This document shows, piece after piece, positions 1-7,782 of a stretch of DNA of 64,000 nucleotides. Made by a program: the position numbers and the translations under genes. The DNA comes from JAICMB01 sp963802915 (lineage in GTDB: Bacteria > Acidobacteriota > Terriglobia > Bryobacterales > Bryobacteraceae). Each line of letters begins with the position of its first letter. The stretch's first letter is position 1. A model generated the notes under the pieces. The model searched no databases. It was given only the letters and a program-made list of their open reading frames with translations, and was not told the DNA's origin. The stretch is from NCBI GenBank assembly GCA_963802915.1, contig CAWDKQ010000010.1, forward strand, positions 434,001 to 498,000. The letters run 5' to 3'.

Positions 1-1278
1 GTTCGGGTTCTCCGTCAAGCGCTGGATCAGGTAACGCGACATCGTGCTCGCCAGTTCTCCCGAGCGAACCAGCATATGCACCCTGCGCGCGGTTTGCGAC
101 AGAAACGCCGCGGCCTGCCCGGCGGAATTACCGCCTCCCACGACGATGACCTCGTCGCCGCCGCATACCTGCGATTCGATATACGTGGCGCCGTAGTAGA
201 TCCCCTCATTCTCGAACTTTTCGAGATTCGGGAGCCGCGGCTTGTTATATTGCGCGCCGGTTGCGATGACGATCGCTCGCGCCGACACTGTTTCTCCACT
301 GTCGAGCACGACTTCGTATGGGCGCCGGTGACAGTTGAGCCGTACGACGCTGCGTGCGATCATCATGGTCGCTCCGAACTTTTGCGCCTGGTTGGTGGCG
401 CGCGCTGCCAGTTCGAGGCCTGAGATTCCCGTGGGGAACCCGAGGTAGTTCTCGATCTTCGAGCTCGATCCGGCCTGGCCACCCGGGGCCTGCGTTTCGA
501 TCAACAGAGCATCGAGGCCTTCCGAAGCAGCGTAAACAGCCGCCGCGAGACCAGCCGGGCCCGCGCCAACAATGACTACATCGCGTACATGCCCGCCGTC
601 GATGCTGCCGTTGAAACCGAGGCATTGCGCCAGCTCTTGAATCGAAGGGCTGCGCAGCACATTGCGCCCGTGGCAGACTACGACCGGGACTTCAGACGCC
701 GTGACATTGAAACGATCGAGCAGCTCCTGGGAGGTCTTGTCGACGTCAAGATCCACGTAAGTGTAGGGATGTCCATTGCGGCTGAGAAACTCACGCAACT
801 GGAGCGTCTGGGCGGAATGCCGCGAGCCCATCAGGATGACGTTCCCGAGGCCGTGCCGGATGAGTTCGAGCCGGCGCAGAATAAACGCCCGCATCAGGAC
901 CTCGCTGAGCTCCGGGTCCTTGGCGACGATGGAACGCAGGTCATCGCCACTGAATTCGAGGAACTCGCCGGGCTCGGTCACACGCCCACGCACCAGACAA
1001 AGCTGCCCGGAGATCATCGTGATCTCGCCCGTGAATTCGCCCGGGGCATGCGTAGCGACTGGCCGCTCACCTTCGAAGGTCGGCTGGACAATTTCCATGG
1101 CTCCCGAGAGCAAGACGAAAAAGGGAACGGCGGTATCGTTTGGTTCGAAGAGGATTTCGCCGCGCTCCACCCGACGCGAGCGCGCCAACGGGCGAATGCG
1201 GTCGATCTGCGCAGGTGTCAGGACAGGAAAAGCCTGCGTGCGGGCGTCAAGAGCGCTGGGTGTTGGGAGCGTGGACAT
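1..1278 (-). CDS. Cyclic-nucleotide-binding, thioredoxin-reductase-like FAD oxidoreductase (3' end beyond window)
   Basis: The minus-strand frame is open from an ATG at 1278 to the window edge (426 codons), so the C-terminus is missing. Three parts are visible. Residues ~15-140 look like a cNMP-binding domain with the core GEFTGEITMISG. Residues ~150-225 form a glutaredoxin-like fold whose CxxC site is replaced by MGSRHSAQ. From ~235 there is an FAD/NAD(P)H reductase with GAGPAG, GGQAG, ENYLGFP and a second GGGNSAGQ nucleotide loop. Where thioredoxin reductases carry CATC, this protein has YYGATYIESQVC, so no redox CxxC is present. It lies 27 bp downstream of the Oar-like receptor and may be co-transcribed. 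A paralogue without the cNMP domain is at 55827. Family assignment is strong; the reaction and the electron acceptor are unknown. I infer a flavin reductase gated by a cyclic nucleotide. Confidence 0.85.
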   Translation of the reverse strand, partial: MSTLPTPSALDARTQAFPVLTPAQIDRIRPLARSRRVERGEILFEPNDTAVPFFVLLSGAMEIVQPTFEGERPVATHAPGEFTGEITMISGQLCLVRGRVTEPGEFLEFSGDDLRSIVAKDPELSEVLMRAFILRRLELIRHGLGNVILMGSRHSAQTLQLREFLSRNGHPYTYVDLDVDKTSQELLDRFNVTASEVPVVVCHGRNVLRSPSIQELAQCLGFNGSIDGGHVRDVVIVGAGPAGLAAAVYAASEGLDALLIETQAPGGQAGSSSKIENYLGFPTGISGLELAARATNQAQKFGATMMIARSVVRLNCHRRPYEVVLDSGETVSARAIVIATGAQYNKPRLPNLEKFENEGIYYGATYIESQVCGGDEVIVVGGGNSAGQAAAFLSQTARRVHMLVRSGELASTMSRYLIQRLTENPN

Positions 1279-1305
1279 TGTTTTATTTTCGCACCGGGCC
1301 CGGTA

Positions 1306-4300
1306 TCAAAACCGCAGCCGGATTGAGAGCTGGATCTGCCGCGGAGTTTCGGCTAAAGGTTCAGGAGTCGGAAAACCGGAAGGGGTGACGATTCGTCCGT
1401 ACGTGGCCAGGCCAAAGCCGTCGGCAAGCACCGGGTAAGGATTGTTGAGATTTGCGTGGTTCAGCGCGTTGAAAAAGTCGGCGCGTAGAATTAGCCGTGA
1501 CGACTCCGGCAGCCCCCGGACCGTAAACGCCCGGTTCACCGACAGGTCCAGATTGACGAAACCCGGTCCTATAAAAGCGTTCCGGCCTGCGGGTTCTCCG
1601 GGACCGCCAGCCGGGCCGAATCCAGCCGCGTTCAACAATTCGACTTCCCCAGGCCCGGCAGGTTGACCAGAGCCCCGCGTCTGGGCGGGATCTAAAATGT
1701 TGGCGCGCGCAAACCCTTTCAAACCGCCCAGCGAGTACACCGTGTACGGAAATCCGGAGCGCAAAGCACCTACCCCGGCTATGGTCCAATCTCTCGACAG
1801 CACATTCAACCAATGGTGGGATTGCACCGCCGGCAGCTCATAGACCCCGAGCAGGACCAAATTGTGGCGCTCGTCGAAATCGGAATTGCCGCGGTCCCCG
1901 TTGCTATCCTGCGGCGTTGCGAAGCCGGCGGTATATTGGTCCGGCACCGCTGGTAATCCACTCGTAAAGCCGAAGCTGCTCAGGTCCAGCCCCAGGGGGT
2001 CGCTCTGGTTGTCGATCGAATGGCTCCAGGTGTAGGCTCCCTGCAACAGACTTCGCCCGCGATGATATCGCGCCTGGATGGTCAAGGCGTAATAATCCGA
2101 GATACCCTGGTTCGCGCGGTAGGTGACCAGTTGTCCGGGCGGAATGCCGGGCTGACTCCCGTTGAACAGATTGTTGAAGCCGAGCGTATCGTTGGTCAGC
2201 AAATCGCGGCCCAGCGCGGACATGCCATTGACGTCGACAGTGAGATTCTCCGAGACCCGCTGCTCGATTCCGAGGAAAATATCCTGGGTATATCCGTTCC
2301 GCAGCGACGGCTGAAAAAAAGTCAGATTGGGGACGCTGGTCAGATAAGGAGTGTACTGTGAGGCGAAAGCGGGGAGCGCATAAGCCAGGGGTTGGCTGTA
2401 GTTGATCGGCGTTCCTGAGAAAGGGATGATCGCGAAATCCGCGACGTTATTGCGCGTGGTTTCCCAGAGGTTGTCGAAGGGGCGATCGTAGAAAATGCCG
2501 TATCCGCCGCGAAGAAGAGTCCGGCCGCTCCGGACAACGCCGTAGGAGAAACCGAGGCGAACGCCAAAATCGTGATTGTCCGGCTGGTACAACAAGCCGG
2601 CCGGGCCGCCCGAAAAATTGAGCGTGGAGGACGATAGACGCTCCAGCAGAGTGTTGCCGGGTCCGAGTTCGAGAATCGGAGTCCGGTTTGAGCCGATGCT
2701 ATGGGGCGCGCCGAAATGATCGTATCGCAATCCGTAATTCAAAGTCAGCCGCGAGGTGGCGCGGAAGGAATCCTGGGCAAATAGATCGTACTGCCGGTCG
2801 ACATATTGGGTGTTGAAATCGGGAAGCGAGAGATTTGAAATGTCGGCCCGGTTGATGGGGGCCTGAAGAAAACTCGGCGTACCATTCGCAAAATTGTTGA
2901 GGTCGTTGAAAGTGTAGATCCCGTTGGCTTGAACGGCATCGAAGCCGTTGATGCGGCGCAGCAGGACGCCGCCTCCGAAGATCATGACGTGGCGTCCGTG
3001 CGTCCAGACCAGATTGTCCAACAATTCGACAGAATGACTGTTGTTCTCGTAGGGATACACAGTAGTGCTGCCCGGAAGCGTCAAAAGCTGTTCCCCGAGT
3101 GCGGTATTCACGGGCACCTGCAGCGTTGGAACTTGTCCCGCTGCGCCAAAGCCCGTATTGTCGTAGCTGAAGGATGCTCGCACTTCGTTCGTCACCCGAG
3201 GTGTAATCGCCCATTGATCGCCCAACATGGCCGCGACGTCCGACTCGTCATAGGCCGTCGAGAACTGCTCGTATGGGCTCCAGGCGAGGTTCGGCCTGCC
3301 CACGTTTTCGTACGCAACGCGCGCCAGAACGTGGTGGGCCCCTCCCGGCGGGATGTAATCCAGGCGCACCAGTCCGACGGTCTGGTCCAGCGACAGGGGC
3401 GGCTGCAGGGATACCGGAGCGAAACAACCTGTTCCATCGCTCAAGGAACAGGAAGACGATGCCGGTTGGTAGGGGGACGTATACTGCGTGAGCAACTGTT
3501 GCGCAAGACTCCCATTCGGAAGAGCATCGGCCAAAGCGGTAGTGGGGAGGTAATAGGTTTGAGGGTCCTGTCGTTGCCGCCCGATGAAGCGCTCATAAGC
3601 GCCTGAAATATAAAGACGCTTCCGCAGCAGGGGACCTCCGGCTTGAAATCCCGGCCGCGGCGCGCGATCGAGCGGGCGTCCGAGGCCGATCAGATTTCTT
3701 TGGAAGGTATTTGCATCCAGGGCTTCGTTGCCAAAGTAGAAGTACGCCACGCCATGGTATTGGTCCGAGCCGGCGCGCGTAACCGCGTTCGCGATGTATC
3801 CGTTCGTTCTTCCATACTGGGCCGAATAATCGCTAATCGACACGCGGTATTCCTGGATCGCCTCGGGAGCAATGGGCGTGAGCGGTCCGGTGATCAGATA
3901 GTTGTTGTTCTCGACGCCGTCGAGCAGGAAATTCGAGGAGGAAGGCCTCTGGCCGTTGACCGACAAGCCAAGTCCGAGCGCCGCTTGCCCTTCGGACGTC
4001 ACTGCGGGTAGCGCGAACAGGAGAGAGTATACGTCCCGTCCCTGCAAGGGAAGGTTGTCCACTTCGACGGGGTCGACCACTTCGGAGACGCTGGATTCAA
4101 GTGCGCCCTGTTGTCCCCGCACGCCTTCGAAGTTGCCCGAGTGACTCGGGTCGACGTCCGGCCCATAGAACGTGACGATGGTCTGGGAGCCCGGCAGAAA
4201 TATACTGCGGTATAGCCCCGCTTCCCAGACGTCGTTGAGCGGGCGCATCAGAAAATTGACTTCCAGGCGCCCGGCAACCGCCAATTCCAGTTCCTGCGCC

Positions 4301-4569
4301 TCCTGGGACTGGTATCCGCCAGCGGTCACACGTATGGAATAGTAACCTGGCGGCAACAACGGAAGAACGTAAAAGCCGTTATTGTCGGAGACACCATCCG
4401 CCGTCGTGCCGGTCGATTCCTCCGAACAGGCCACCTGCGCACCGGAAACCGCCCGGCCTGTTCGCGAATCCAGCAACCGCCCTGAAATAAGTCCCTGTGT
4501 CGTCTGGCTTATTGCTACCGACATCGTAAGGCAGACTACGATTGCAAGCCTTACGAACAGAAATTGCAA
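1306..4569 (-). CDS. Oar-like TonB-dependent receptor with carboxypeptidase-regulatory-like N-terminus
   Basis: This outer-membrane beta-barrel family is abundant in Acidobacteriota and thought to import or bind large substrates such as saccharides. A signal peptide (FVRLAIVVCLTMSVAIS) is followed by a CarboxypepD_reg-like domain (GLISGRLLDSRTGRAVSGAQ), a plug region with LPLQGRDVYSLLFALP, and a long aromatic-rich barrel ending in SIRLRF, the usual terminal Phe of an outer-membrane protein. The frame extends to an ATG at 4704, but that would overlap the upstream PEP-CTERM gene by 128 bp and put about 45 unrelated residues before the signal peptide. I therefore prefer the TTG at 4569. No good ribosome-binding site marks either start. 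Size (~1090 aa) is normal for the family. Substrate unknown. Confidence 0.85.
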   Translation of the reverse strand: MQFLFVRLAIVVCLTMSVAISQTTQGLISGRLLDSRTGRAVSGAQVACSEESTGTTADGVSDNNGFYVLPLLPPGYYSIRVTAGGYQSQEAQELELAVAGRLEVNFLMRPLNDVWEAGLYRSIFLPGSQTIVTFYGPDVDPSHSGNFEGVRGQQGALESSVSEVVDPVEVDNLPLQGRDVYSLLFALPAVTSEGQAALGLGLSVNGQRPSSSNFLLDGVENNNYLITGPLTPIAPEAIQEYRVSISDYSAQYGRTNGYIANAVTRAGSDQYHGVAYFYFGNEALDANTFQRNLIGLGRPLDRAPRPGFQAGGPLLRKRLYISGAYERFIGRQRQDPQTYYLPTTALADALPNGSLAQQLLTQYTSPYQPASSSCSLSDGTGCFAPVSLQPPLSLDQTVGLVRLDYIPPGGAHHVLARVAYENVGRPNLAWSPYEQFSTAYDESDVAAMLGDQWAITPRVTNEVRASFSYDNTGFGAAGQVPTLQVPVNTALGEQLLTLPGSTTVYPYENNSHSVELLDNLVWTHGRHVMIFGGGVLLRRINGFDAVQANGIYTFNDLNNFANGTPSFLQAPINRADISNLSLPDFNTQYVDRQYDLFAQDSFRATSRLTLNYGLRYDHFGAPHSIGSNRTPILELGPGNTLLERLSSSTLNFSGGPAGLLYQPDNHDFGVRLGFSYGVVRSGRTLLRGGYGIFYDRPFDNLWETTRNNVADFAIIPFSGTPINYSQPLAYALPAFASQYTPYLTSVPNLTFFQPSLRNGYTQDIFLGIEQRVSENLTVDVNGMSALGRDLLTNDTLGFNNLFNGSQPGIPPGQLVTYRANQGISDYYALTIQARYHRGRSLLQGAYTWSHSIDNQSDPLGLDLSSFGFTSGLPAVPDQYTAGFATPQDSNGDRGNSDFDERHNLVLLGVYELPAVQSHHWLNVLSRDWTIAGVGALRSGFPYTVYSLGGLKGFARANILDPAQTRGSGQPAGPGEVELLNAAGFGPAGGPGEPAGRNAFIGPGFVNLDLSVNRAFTVRGLPESSRLILRADFFNALNHANLNNPYPVLADGFGLATYGRIVTPSGFPTPEPLAETPRQIQLSIRLRF

Positions 4570-4576
4570 TTTCGTT

Positions 4577-5059
4577 TTAGCTGTTTCGACGCCGTTTTCG
4601 CGCTCGGAGAAGCACCAGGCCCAAACCTCCGCCAACAAGAGAGATCGCTGCCGGTTCGGGCACCACGTCCGCAACAAATGGGGTGCTCTGAATAACATAG
4701 CCATCGCTGTCCAACAATAACAAGTTCGAAGTCACGTTCGCTTGCGGGTAGTCGACATCGGTGACCGATACTCTGCCGTTGGTGATGATGTTCATGGTAG
4801 TCGACGAAAGCCCGGAGACTGTCTGCGGGTCGGGCAGAATCGCGCCAGTGGTGCTAGGCGCTCCAATGGTGAGTGGGAACAGATTTTGCCCGGTACTGGC
4901 CTGAACCTCAACGGAAAAAACAGGGACCGGCTCATTGGCCCACGAAAGCGATACGGTGACACAATTAGAACACGAGACGTACGCACTCAACGATATCGTC
5001 GACGCTTGTAGGGTTGTGGTAGCCATGGCTAGCACCGCCAGGATCATCAGTTTTTTCAT
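4577..5059 (-). CDS. PEP-CTERM sorting-domain protein (160 aa)
   Basis: The N-terminus is a signal peptide (MKKLMILAVLAMATTTLQA). The C-terminus has the PEP-CTERM signature: VPEPAAI, a glycine/leucine membrane helix (SLVGGGLGLVLL) and a basic tail RARKRRRNS. Such proteins are exported and then processed by exosortase, often in bacteria that make exopolysaccharide. The middle region carries one CSNC cysteine pair and is otherwise unrecognised. It precedes the Oar-like receptor with little or no gap (depending on that gene's start) and follows a second PEP-CTERM gene, so the three probably form one transcription unit. No exosortase gene is in the window. Confidence 0.85.
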   Translation of the reverse strand: MKKLMILAVLAMATTTLQASTISLSAYVSCSNCVTVSLSWANEPVPVFSVEVQASTGQNLFPLTIGAPSTTGAILPDPQTVSGLSSTTMNIITNGRVSVTDVDYPQANVTSNLLLLDSDGYVIQSTPFVADVVPEPAAISLVGGGLGLVLLRARKRRRNS

Positions 5060-5138
5060 TTGCTCTTCTCTCCTCGAAAAATTGGTGTTGTGGACCGGAA
5101 TCGCTTACTGCAAGAATGCGAACGGCATCAAGGCCGTT

Positions 5139-5765
5139 TTAGCGACCGCTCCATAGACGTTTGCGGGCGAAAATGGCTGCACCAAAAAGGCCCAATGCGA
5201 CCAGCGAGAGCGAACTGGGCTCCGGTACTTCTCCTCCCAACACTTCGGTAGTTTCAAAATCCCCGGTAAAGTTCACAGTATCGACTGTGCCGCCGGCGAA
5301 GGCGACATTGATGTAGAACTGCGTTCCCGGGGTCAAGGTGTAGCCCGTCGGGGCGTTGAATGTAACTGAATCTCCGCCAGTGTAAGTAGGAGTCCAAATC
5401 ACGGTATCGGTTGAATTATGATCGCGCGTGTAATCGTCGAAACCGGTCGGATACGGGTCGGGCGATTGGTCAATGGTCACTCCATCGGGAAGGTCGGTGA
5501 AAGTGATGGTGAAGGCGATCGCTGGGTCAGTTCCAGCCGGCCAGGTTACATCGCCATTTGACAATCCGGGGGTTCCCCACACCGAGACGCCACGAAGATC
5601 CGAGACCGTATCCGAATTTAGAGTCAGATTCCAGGGTAAGGAATCGGGACTGATGGTTCCGCTAGTACCCGAGCCCGAAAAGGTGATCAATCCGGCGAAC
5701 GCACTCGTGGAACAGGCGAATCCCAGCAGACCGAGCAGAGCGAAAGATAGCTTGATGTTCAGCAT
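5139..5765 (-). CDS. PEP-CTERM sorting-domain protein (208 aa)
   Basis: A signal peptide (MLNIKLSFALLGLLGFACSTSAFA) is followed by a beta-rich, Thr/Ser/Asp-rich body and a C-terminal PEP-CTERM anchor: VPEPSSL, a hydrophobic stretch (SLVALGLFGAAIFA) and RKRLWSGR. The body resembles the secreted, non-enzymatic beta-sandwich PEP-CTERM proteins and has almost no cysteine. It is the first gene of the leftward PEP-CTERM/receptor group; the gap to the next gene is 79 bp. It is transcribed away from the cyclase gene at 5914, so the ~150 bp between them should hold both promoters. Specific function unknown. Confidence 0.85.
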   Translation of the reverse strand: MLNIKLSFALLGLLGFACSTSAFAGLITFSGSGTSGTISPDSLPWNLTLNSDTVSDLRGVSVWGTPGLSNGDVTWPAGTDPAIAFTITFTDLPDGVTIDQSPDPYPTGFDDYTRDHNSTDTVIWTPTYTGGDSVTFNAPTGYTLTPGTQFYINVAFAGGTVDTVNFTGDFETTEVLGGEVPEPSSLSLVALGLFGAAIFARKRLWSGR

Positions 5766-5842
5766 GTTGGTTTCGACCTCGACTGATTATACCCGAGCTA
5801 GTTTACGATTCCACCACTTCGGTCATAGTGCTAACTCGCTTT

Positions 5843-5854
5843 AGTACTAGTACT
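5843..5854. promoter_or_regulatory. 12-bp palindrome in a divergent intergenic region
   Basis: AGTACTAGTACT is a perfect 12-bp palindrome midway between the leftward PEP-CTERM gene and the rightward CHASE2 cyclase gene. The position suits an operator shared by two divergent promoters, but no binding protein can be named and a short palindrome could occur by chance. Confidence 0.25.
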
Positions 5855-5913
5855 TGCTGCCAGTAACCTGGTTAATGCGACTGGCTCGCCGGGCGCGGTA
5901 TGATGTTGATTAC

Positions 5914-7770
5914 ATGAAGCAGAAGTGGCGTCGCTGGGCCATTTGTACGGCGATCGCGATTGCCTGCGCAATCAGCACGTGGTTCCTCAGCGGCATCCCG
6001 TTTTTCCAAATCCTCAATCTCAAGTCACTGGACGCCCAATTCGTGTTGCGCGGGAGGATGCCGACCTCCAACATCATCCTCGTGGTAGCCGACAAGAAAG
6101 CGTTCGATGCATTCCCCGAGCCTCAAATATTTTGGCATCCGCACTACGCGGAGGCGATCCAGGCCGCGAGCGAAGGGGGGGCCAAGGTGATCGGCCTCGA
6201 TCTCGCCTTCGGTATTCCAGTTGAGAAATGGGAACCCGACTTTGACCGGCAACTCGCCGGGGCTTTCAGCACGGCAGTTATGGCTTCGGGGACCCCGGTT
6301 GTGTGTGGCTATGTCTCGGTGATGAACAGCAGCCAGGCGAGCATAATGCGGATCCCGATCAATATGATGGCCGCTGCGATGGGGCTCTCGGGGTTCGTGA
6401 ATATGACGATCGATCCGGACGATTTTGTCCGCAGGCAGGAGCTGATCTCCGCCGATGTGCCGCCCAATACCTCGCTCGCCCTGCGCGTGGCCGAGAAATT
6501 CATTGGCCAGGACGCCGTCCTGAAAAATGGGCGCCTCACGCTCGCGGGCCAAGAGATCCCAATATCCCCGGACCGCTCTATCTTCATCAACTACGCCGGA
6601 CCCGCTGGCACGTTTCCGCAAATTTCTCTGGCCGATTTCCTCGATTCATTTCATAAGGGAGAAAAAGATCGCTTGCGCGCTTGGGTGAAGGACAAGATCG
6701 TCCTGGTTGGCACCGACAGCAGCATAGCCGACCGCTTCGACACTCCATTTTTCACCCATTTCATCGGCACGCAGTGGAACACCGCCGGTGTCGAGGTCCA
6801 CGCGAACACCATTCGGACCCTTTTAGAACGCCGCTATCTTGTTTACGCGCCTGTTTGGGGCCGCATGGCGGCGCTGCTTCTCGCCGCCGGGATCACGGCT
6901 CTCATCGTGATGGGTCTGCCGGCTTCCCGAGCTGTCGGGGGCGTGGCTCTTGAAATCGCCGGCATCTTCGTTGGGACGCAAATCCTGTTTCGCAAGGGTC
7001 TTATCATTTCCTCCGCGGAGTTGCTCATCACGGTTGTTCTATGCGTGATCGGGTCGGTGGTCTACCGTTTCGCGACCGCGGAGCGACGCGGAAAGGTGTT
7101 CAGCAAGGCGATCGCTCTCTTTGTGGGCAAGCAACTCGCATCCGCGCTCGAACAGACCCAAGCCATCCGCCTGTCGGGCAAGCGCCTGACGGTCACCATC
7201 ATGTTCACGGATATCCGCGGATTCACGGCTTTCACCGAGAAGGCGTCCGAGGAAGAAGGTCCGGAAGTCGTGGTGGATTTGCTCAATGAATACATGGCGA
7301 CGATGGTGGCCATCATCGTGAACTTCGGCGGACACGTCAACAAGTTCATCGGAGATGGTATCCTTGCTGTTTTCTCGGACGAGGACGAAGGGGCGAAGCC
7401 GGGGGACCATGCTCTTCGAGCGGTGCAGTGCGCTACCAGGCTGGTAATGGCCCCGAGTCGGTTCGAAACCGGCGCCGGGATACACACCGGCCTCGTGGTA
7501 ATTGGAAATGTCGGCTCGGCCGAGAAAATGGAATATACGGTCCTAGGAGACACCGTAAACCTCGCCTCTAGGCTCGAGAGCCTTAATAAGGAGAATAAAA
7601 CCCGCGTGCTGATGAGCGAAGCCACTCAGATCCTGCTTCAAAATCGAGTCGAGACGACGCCCATAGGGACGGTGCCGGTACGCGGCAAAACGATCCCGAT
7701 CACACTTTACACAATTCCGCAGACCCGAGTATCCAAAGAGGCAGTAATCCACGTCACACAAAATGTCTAG
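5914..7770 (+). CDS. CHASE2-domain class III adenylate/guanylate cyclase
   Basis: Membrane-bound cyclase making a cyclic nucleotide, probably cAMP. One N-terminal membrane helix is followed by a CHASE2 sensor domain (starting SLDAQFVLRGRM), then a cluster of membrane helices and a cytoplasmic class III catalytic domain. With the start at ATG 5914 (618 aa) the metal-binding aspartates are D433 (FTDIRGF) and D481 (KFIGDG). Substrate-specifying K477 and D546 (VLGDTVN) fit ATP, and R553 is the transition-state arginine. All catalytic residues are present. In-frame alternatives at 5875 (ATG) and 5854 (TTG) exist; none has a clear Shine-Dalgarno. The caspase/TPR gene begins 12 bp downstream, indicating an operon. 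ATP preference is inferred from K/D only. Confidence 0.88.
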   Translation: MKQKWRRWAICTAIAIACAISTWFLSGIPFFQILNLKSLDAQFVLRGRMPTSNIILVVADKKAFDAFPEPQIFWHPHYAEAIQAASEGGAKVIGLDLAFGIPVEKWEPDFDRQLAGAFSTAVMASGTPVVCGYVSVMNSSQASIMRIPINMMAAAMGLSGFVNMTIDPDDFVRRQELISADVPPNTSLALRVAEKFIGQDAVLKNGRLTLAGQEIPISPDRSIFINYAGPAGTFPQISLADFLDSFHKGEKDRLRAWVKDKIVLVGTDSSIADRFDTPFFTHFIGTQWNTAGVEVHANTIRTLLERRYLVYAPVWGRMAALLLAAGITALIVMGLPASRAVGGVALEIAGIFVGTQILFRKGLIISSAELLITVVLCVIGSVVYRFATAERRGKVFSKAIALFVGKQLASALEQTQAIRLSGKRLTVTIMFTDIRGFTAFTEKASEEEGPEVVVDLLNEYMATMVAIIVNFGGHVNKFIGDGILAVFSDEDEGAKPGDHALRAVQCATRLVMAPSRFETGAGIHTGLVVIGNVGSAEKMEYTVLGDTVNLASRLESLNKENKTRVLMSEATQILLQNRVETTPIGTVPVRGKTIPITLYTIPQTRVSKEAVIHVTQNV

Positions 7771-7782
7771 GAAGGCTCCTTT

